A stretch of 6,383 bases of DNA from Planctomycetota bacterium. GTDB lineage: Bacteria; Planctomycetota; UBA11346. The stretch is taken from the NCBI GenBank assembly GCA_024641365.1, contig JAHEDF010000132.1, positions 2,813 to 9,195 on the forward strand, in the 5' to 3' direction. Position numbers and translations under genes: made by a program. Under the pieces are notes generated by a model. The model ran no database searches, was not told the origin of the DNA, and saw only the letters and a list, made by a program, of their open reading frames with translations. Positions 4,138-6,383 of this stretch are shown here, one piece after another (within the stretch, counting starts at the first letter, position 1; each line of letters opens with the position of its first letter).

Positions 4138-6383
4138 TTATTCCTTCGTCAACGTTTCATCGAGATTTAAAATGGTGCTCGCAGTAATAGCGTAGGCCGC
4201 TAGTTCGGCAGGATCTAATTGTCCATTTGCTTTCGTATCACCTTGAGCAAGTAATTTTTTTGCCGCATCAGTATCAGTTTTGTAATGGGTAATACGTTTT
4301 TCTAATCCATTAACGAGAATAGTTAATTCATCTTTAGTTGGAGTGCGAGCAATAGCACGACGAAAACCATAGGTGATGCGTTCACTCGGTGCTTTCCCTC
4401 CGTCTATCATCATACGTTCAGCAAAGATGCGTGCGGCTTCGACGTACGTAACATCGTTTAATAAGGCGAGCGCTTGCAGTGGTGTGTTGGTGCGTGAGCG
4501 TCGCACCACGCAATATTCACGACTCGCCATATCAAATATCGTCATGGTTGGTGGGGGAGTGGTACGCTTCCAAATAGTGTAAAGGCTACGACGATTACGG
4601 TTTTGATCGCTATCATGTTTATAATTATGCAAATTACCATAATTACTCATTTCATCCCAAATACCATCTGGTTGATAGGGTTTAACTGATGGACCGCCAA
4701 TTTCTTCGTGCAGTAAACCGGCGATAAATAATGCTTGGTCACGTAAAGTTTCAGCTTGTAAACGGAAACGCGGCCCGTGTGACAACAAGCGATTTTCTGG
4801 ATCGCTTACATTACTGGCCGGAGAGGAAACAGATGATTGGCGATAAGTGGCACTGAGCGCAATCATGCGTTGAAATGCTTTCATGTCCCAACCCATGCGC
4901 ACAAATTCAGTAGCTAAATAATCAAGCAAAGCCGGATGACTTGGTGGTTCAGCTTGTGATCCTAAATTTTCTGTCGTCTTCACTAATCCTACGCCAAAAA
5001 AACGTTCCCACATACGGTTAACTGCCACGCGAGCCGTAAGCGGATTTTGCGGATCGACTATCCATTGCGCTAAGCCGAGGCGGTTACGTGGAGCGTCTTT
5101 TGGCATAGGGAAAAATGCAGCGGGTGTACCGGACTCAACGGCTTCTCCTGGGTGATCATACATTCCGCGTTTTAAAATATGAGTGGTTCGTGGCTTATCC
5201 ATTTCGTGCATAACCATCACGGTTTGAATATCATCATAGTAGGATTTATAAGTCGCTTTAGCAGCAATTAATTTTTCATCTGCGTCACTTAAGGCCGGAT
5301 CAAACATGCGCCGTAAATAAGTGCGATAGGTGGTTTTTTGTTCATCAGTGCGCTTCTTTTCCGATAATTGTGAAATAGCATAAATAGGTTGTTGGGCGAT
5401 GCGGTTAATGGCGGCATCATCAATCGACTTTTTATAAAAACGGATGTCCGCGAGAGAAAAGCGGGTTTTATTTTTTGGTATTTTAGAGCCAATGTTAATG
5501 GGAGCTTCTGCGGCAATGGTATCACTTAAGCTGTCGAGATCAGTTTTGGTCGGTATTTGTTCACGATTTATTACCATACTTATCCCAGCGGCTTTACCGC
5601 TTCCATCACTACTGACGGCTATATGGACCCACTCTTTATTTGGTAGCGCATTTTTACTAGTAATACGTAATTCACTTTTTTCTTTTTTGCCTGTGAGTCG
5701 TAATTGCAATTTTCCATCTTCAAGTGACAGCGCATAGCCTTGTGGGTTCTTCCCTCCGGTTTGCCGAGAAATCAAAGTCATGGTACCGCCGCCATCGCGT
5801 TCGACCCAAGCTGTGATGGTAAATGGTTTATTATAGTCAACGACATGACTATCAGTTGGCGCGTTAACGGTTATGTATGCTTTATTGGTGAAATTAGCAG
5901 CACCTGTCAGAAGCATACCTTTGGAGTTAAAAGCTGCTTTACCATCTTTCCAACTACCATCTGGCCATCCACCTAGTGCGTCTTTGGTATTAATATCGAG
6001 AATAAATTGAGCGACTAACCCGTCTTTATAATCGTCTCCTAATTGTTTAGGAACGTTTTTATCAAGTTCTTTTTCTTTCGCTAAATAGGTTTTTTCTTTA
6101 GATTTTACTAATTGTTCAGTATCGTCGACGACTTTCTTAAATTCGGCAAGTTTGGATTCTTGTGCTGGCGTCGGTGCTTTTATTTGCGGGTCTTTGTTAT
6201 TTGCATCCGATCCTCCCTTCATGACTTCATCAATTGTGTTAAAAAAGGAAAATAATTGATAGAACTCTTTTTGCGAGATGGGATCATATTTATGATCGTG
6301 ACAACGCGAACAATTGAGCGTTAGTCCTAACCAGACCGTGCCAGTGGTTTCGACACGATCCATGACATTTTCAATGCGCCACT
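4138..6383 (-). CDS. PSD1 (DUF1553) protein with DUF1549 end, CxxCH motif and LamG-like domain; 5' partial
   Basis: The reading frame runs off the right edge. Codons before the first visible ATG (6363) give WRIENV and continue the conserved DUF1549 (PSCyt2) end, so that ATG is internal. Numbering from it: DUF1549 end with C18-S-R-C21-H22 (a c-type haem CxxCH motif) and HDHKYDPIS; a charged helix, possibly coiled coil, 68-105; a LamG/concanavalin-like domain, about 115-325; DUF1553, about 395-690, with GMYDHPGEAVESGTPAAFFP, RNRLGLAQWIVDPQNPLTAR, VNRMWERFFG, SATYRQSS and SRTNTPLQALALLND; and the usual family tail ending LNLDETLTKE. Full-length relatives often carry a further N-terminal cytochrome-like PSCyt1 domain and signal, so perhaps 250-400 residues are missing. 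The protein is probably periplasmic or surface-exposed. Haem and carbohydrate binding are inferred from domains. Catalytic activity is unknown. It is the first of the two genes of the operon seen here. Confidence 0.92.
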   Translation of the reverse strand, partial: WRIENVMDRVETTGTVWLGLTLNCSRCHDHKYDPISQKEFYQLFSFFNTIDEVMKGGSDANNKDPQIKAPTPAQESKLAEFKKVVDDTEQLVKSKEKTYLAKEKELDKNVPKQLGDDYKDGLVAQFILDINTKDALGGWPDGSWKDGKAAFNSKGMLLTGAANFTNKAYITVNAPTDSHVVDYNKPFTITAWVERDGGGTMTLISRQTGGKNPQGYALSLEDGKLQLRLTGKKEKSELRITSKNALPNKEWVHIAVSSDGSGKAAGISMVINREQIPTKTDLDSLSDTIAAEAPINIGSKIPKNKTRFSLADIRFYKKSIDDAAINRIAQQPIYAISQLSEKKRTDEQKTTYRTYLRRMFDPALSDADEKLIAAKATYKSYYDDIQTVMVMHEMDKPRTTHILKRGMYDHPGEAVESGTPAAFFPMPKDAPRNRLGLAQWIVDPQNPLTARVAVNRMWERFFGVGLVKTTENLGSQAEPPSHPALLDYLATEFVRMGWDMKAFQRMIALSATYRQSSVSSPASNVSDPENRLLSHGPRFRLQAETLRDQALFIAGLLHEEIGGPSVKPYQPDGIWDEMSNYGNLHNYKHDSDQNRNRRSLYTIWKRTTPPPTMTIFDMASREYCVVRRSRTNTPLQALALLNDVTYVEAARIFAERMMIDGGKAPSERITYGFRRAIARTPTKDELTILVNGLEKRITHYKTDTDAAKKLLAQGDTKANGQLDPAELAAYAITASTILNLDETLTKE
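4141..4146 (-). promoter_or_regulatory. Ribosome binding site inside the end of the PSD1 gene
   Basis: AAGGAA on the minus strand lies within the last codons of the PSD1 gene, five bases before the DUF1501 ATG. The stop (TAA), TC and ATG are consecutive, an arrangement that favours re-initiation by ribosomes finishing PSD1. Confidence 0.65.

Noticed and set aside
4202..4239. EF-hand-like loop near the PSD1 C-terminus (DTKANGQLDPAE)
   Set aside because: Position 3 is Lys, and LDPAELAA is part of the conserved tail of DUF1553 proteins, so calcium binding is not supported.
6361..6363. ATG at 6363 as the start of the PSD1 gene
   Set aside because: Codons upstream to the window edge (WRIENV) continue the conserved DUF1549 sequence, so the true start lies outside the window.

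Overview
The window comes from a Gram-negative bacterium with a moderately AT-rich genome. It joins two different kinds of DNA. The left ~0.8 kb looks like the distal end of an integron cassette array. The remaining ~5.5 kb is ordinary-looking chromosome read on the minus strand: a CPA2-type cation/proton antiporter, then an operon of two families (DUF1501 and DUF1553/PSD1) that are most abundant in planctomycetes and relatives (PVC group) but occur elsewhere. The lineage cannot be fixed from this sequence. The PSD1/DUF1501 pair points toward PVC bacteria, while integron cassettes are commonest in gammaproteobacteria but are also known in PVC genomes.

Left region (1-834, plus strand). Two core-site-like motifs (GTTAGAA at 11-17 and GTTAGAC at 399-405) lie 388 bp apart, a typical cassette length. 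The second is preceded by a long imperfect inverted repeat, as expected of an attC site. Between them is one small AT-rich gene (9-314) for an unrecognised single-pass membrane protein. After the attC comes a second small gene (423-677, good ribosome binding site) for a zinc-ribbon membrane protein. No attC is recognisable after it, so this may be the last, immobilised cassette. Bases 678-834 hold an imperfect hairpin and a possible frameshifted small ORF, and nothing else I can support.

Middle (835-2644, minus strand). A 534-residue antiporter has a proline/threonine-rich N-terminal extension (with a 13-residue repeat), about 13 membrane segments, and a hydrophilic proline-rich C-terminal tail with no nucleotide-binding RCK domain. 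It converges on the cassette genes. Its upstream gap (2440-2644) contains a possible -10 element, a perfect 14-bp palindrome, and a weak candidate terminator for the operon upstream.

Right (2645-6383, minus strand). A PSD1 (DUF1553) protein, whose N-terminus lies beyond the right edge, is followed after 2 nt by a Tat-exported DUF1501 protein. The PSD1 part carries a CxxCH c-type haem motif, a LamG-like domain and the DUF1553 domain. The two are almost certainly co-transcribed and both probably act outside the cytoplasm. Their biochemical role is not established.

The most interesting signal is the integron array end, in particular the recombination core that overlaps the start codon of the first cassette gene.
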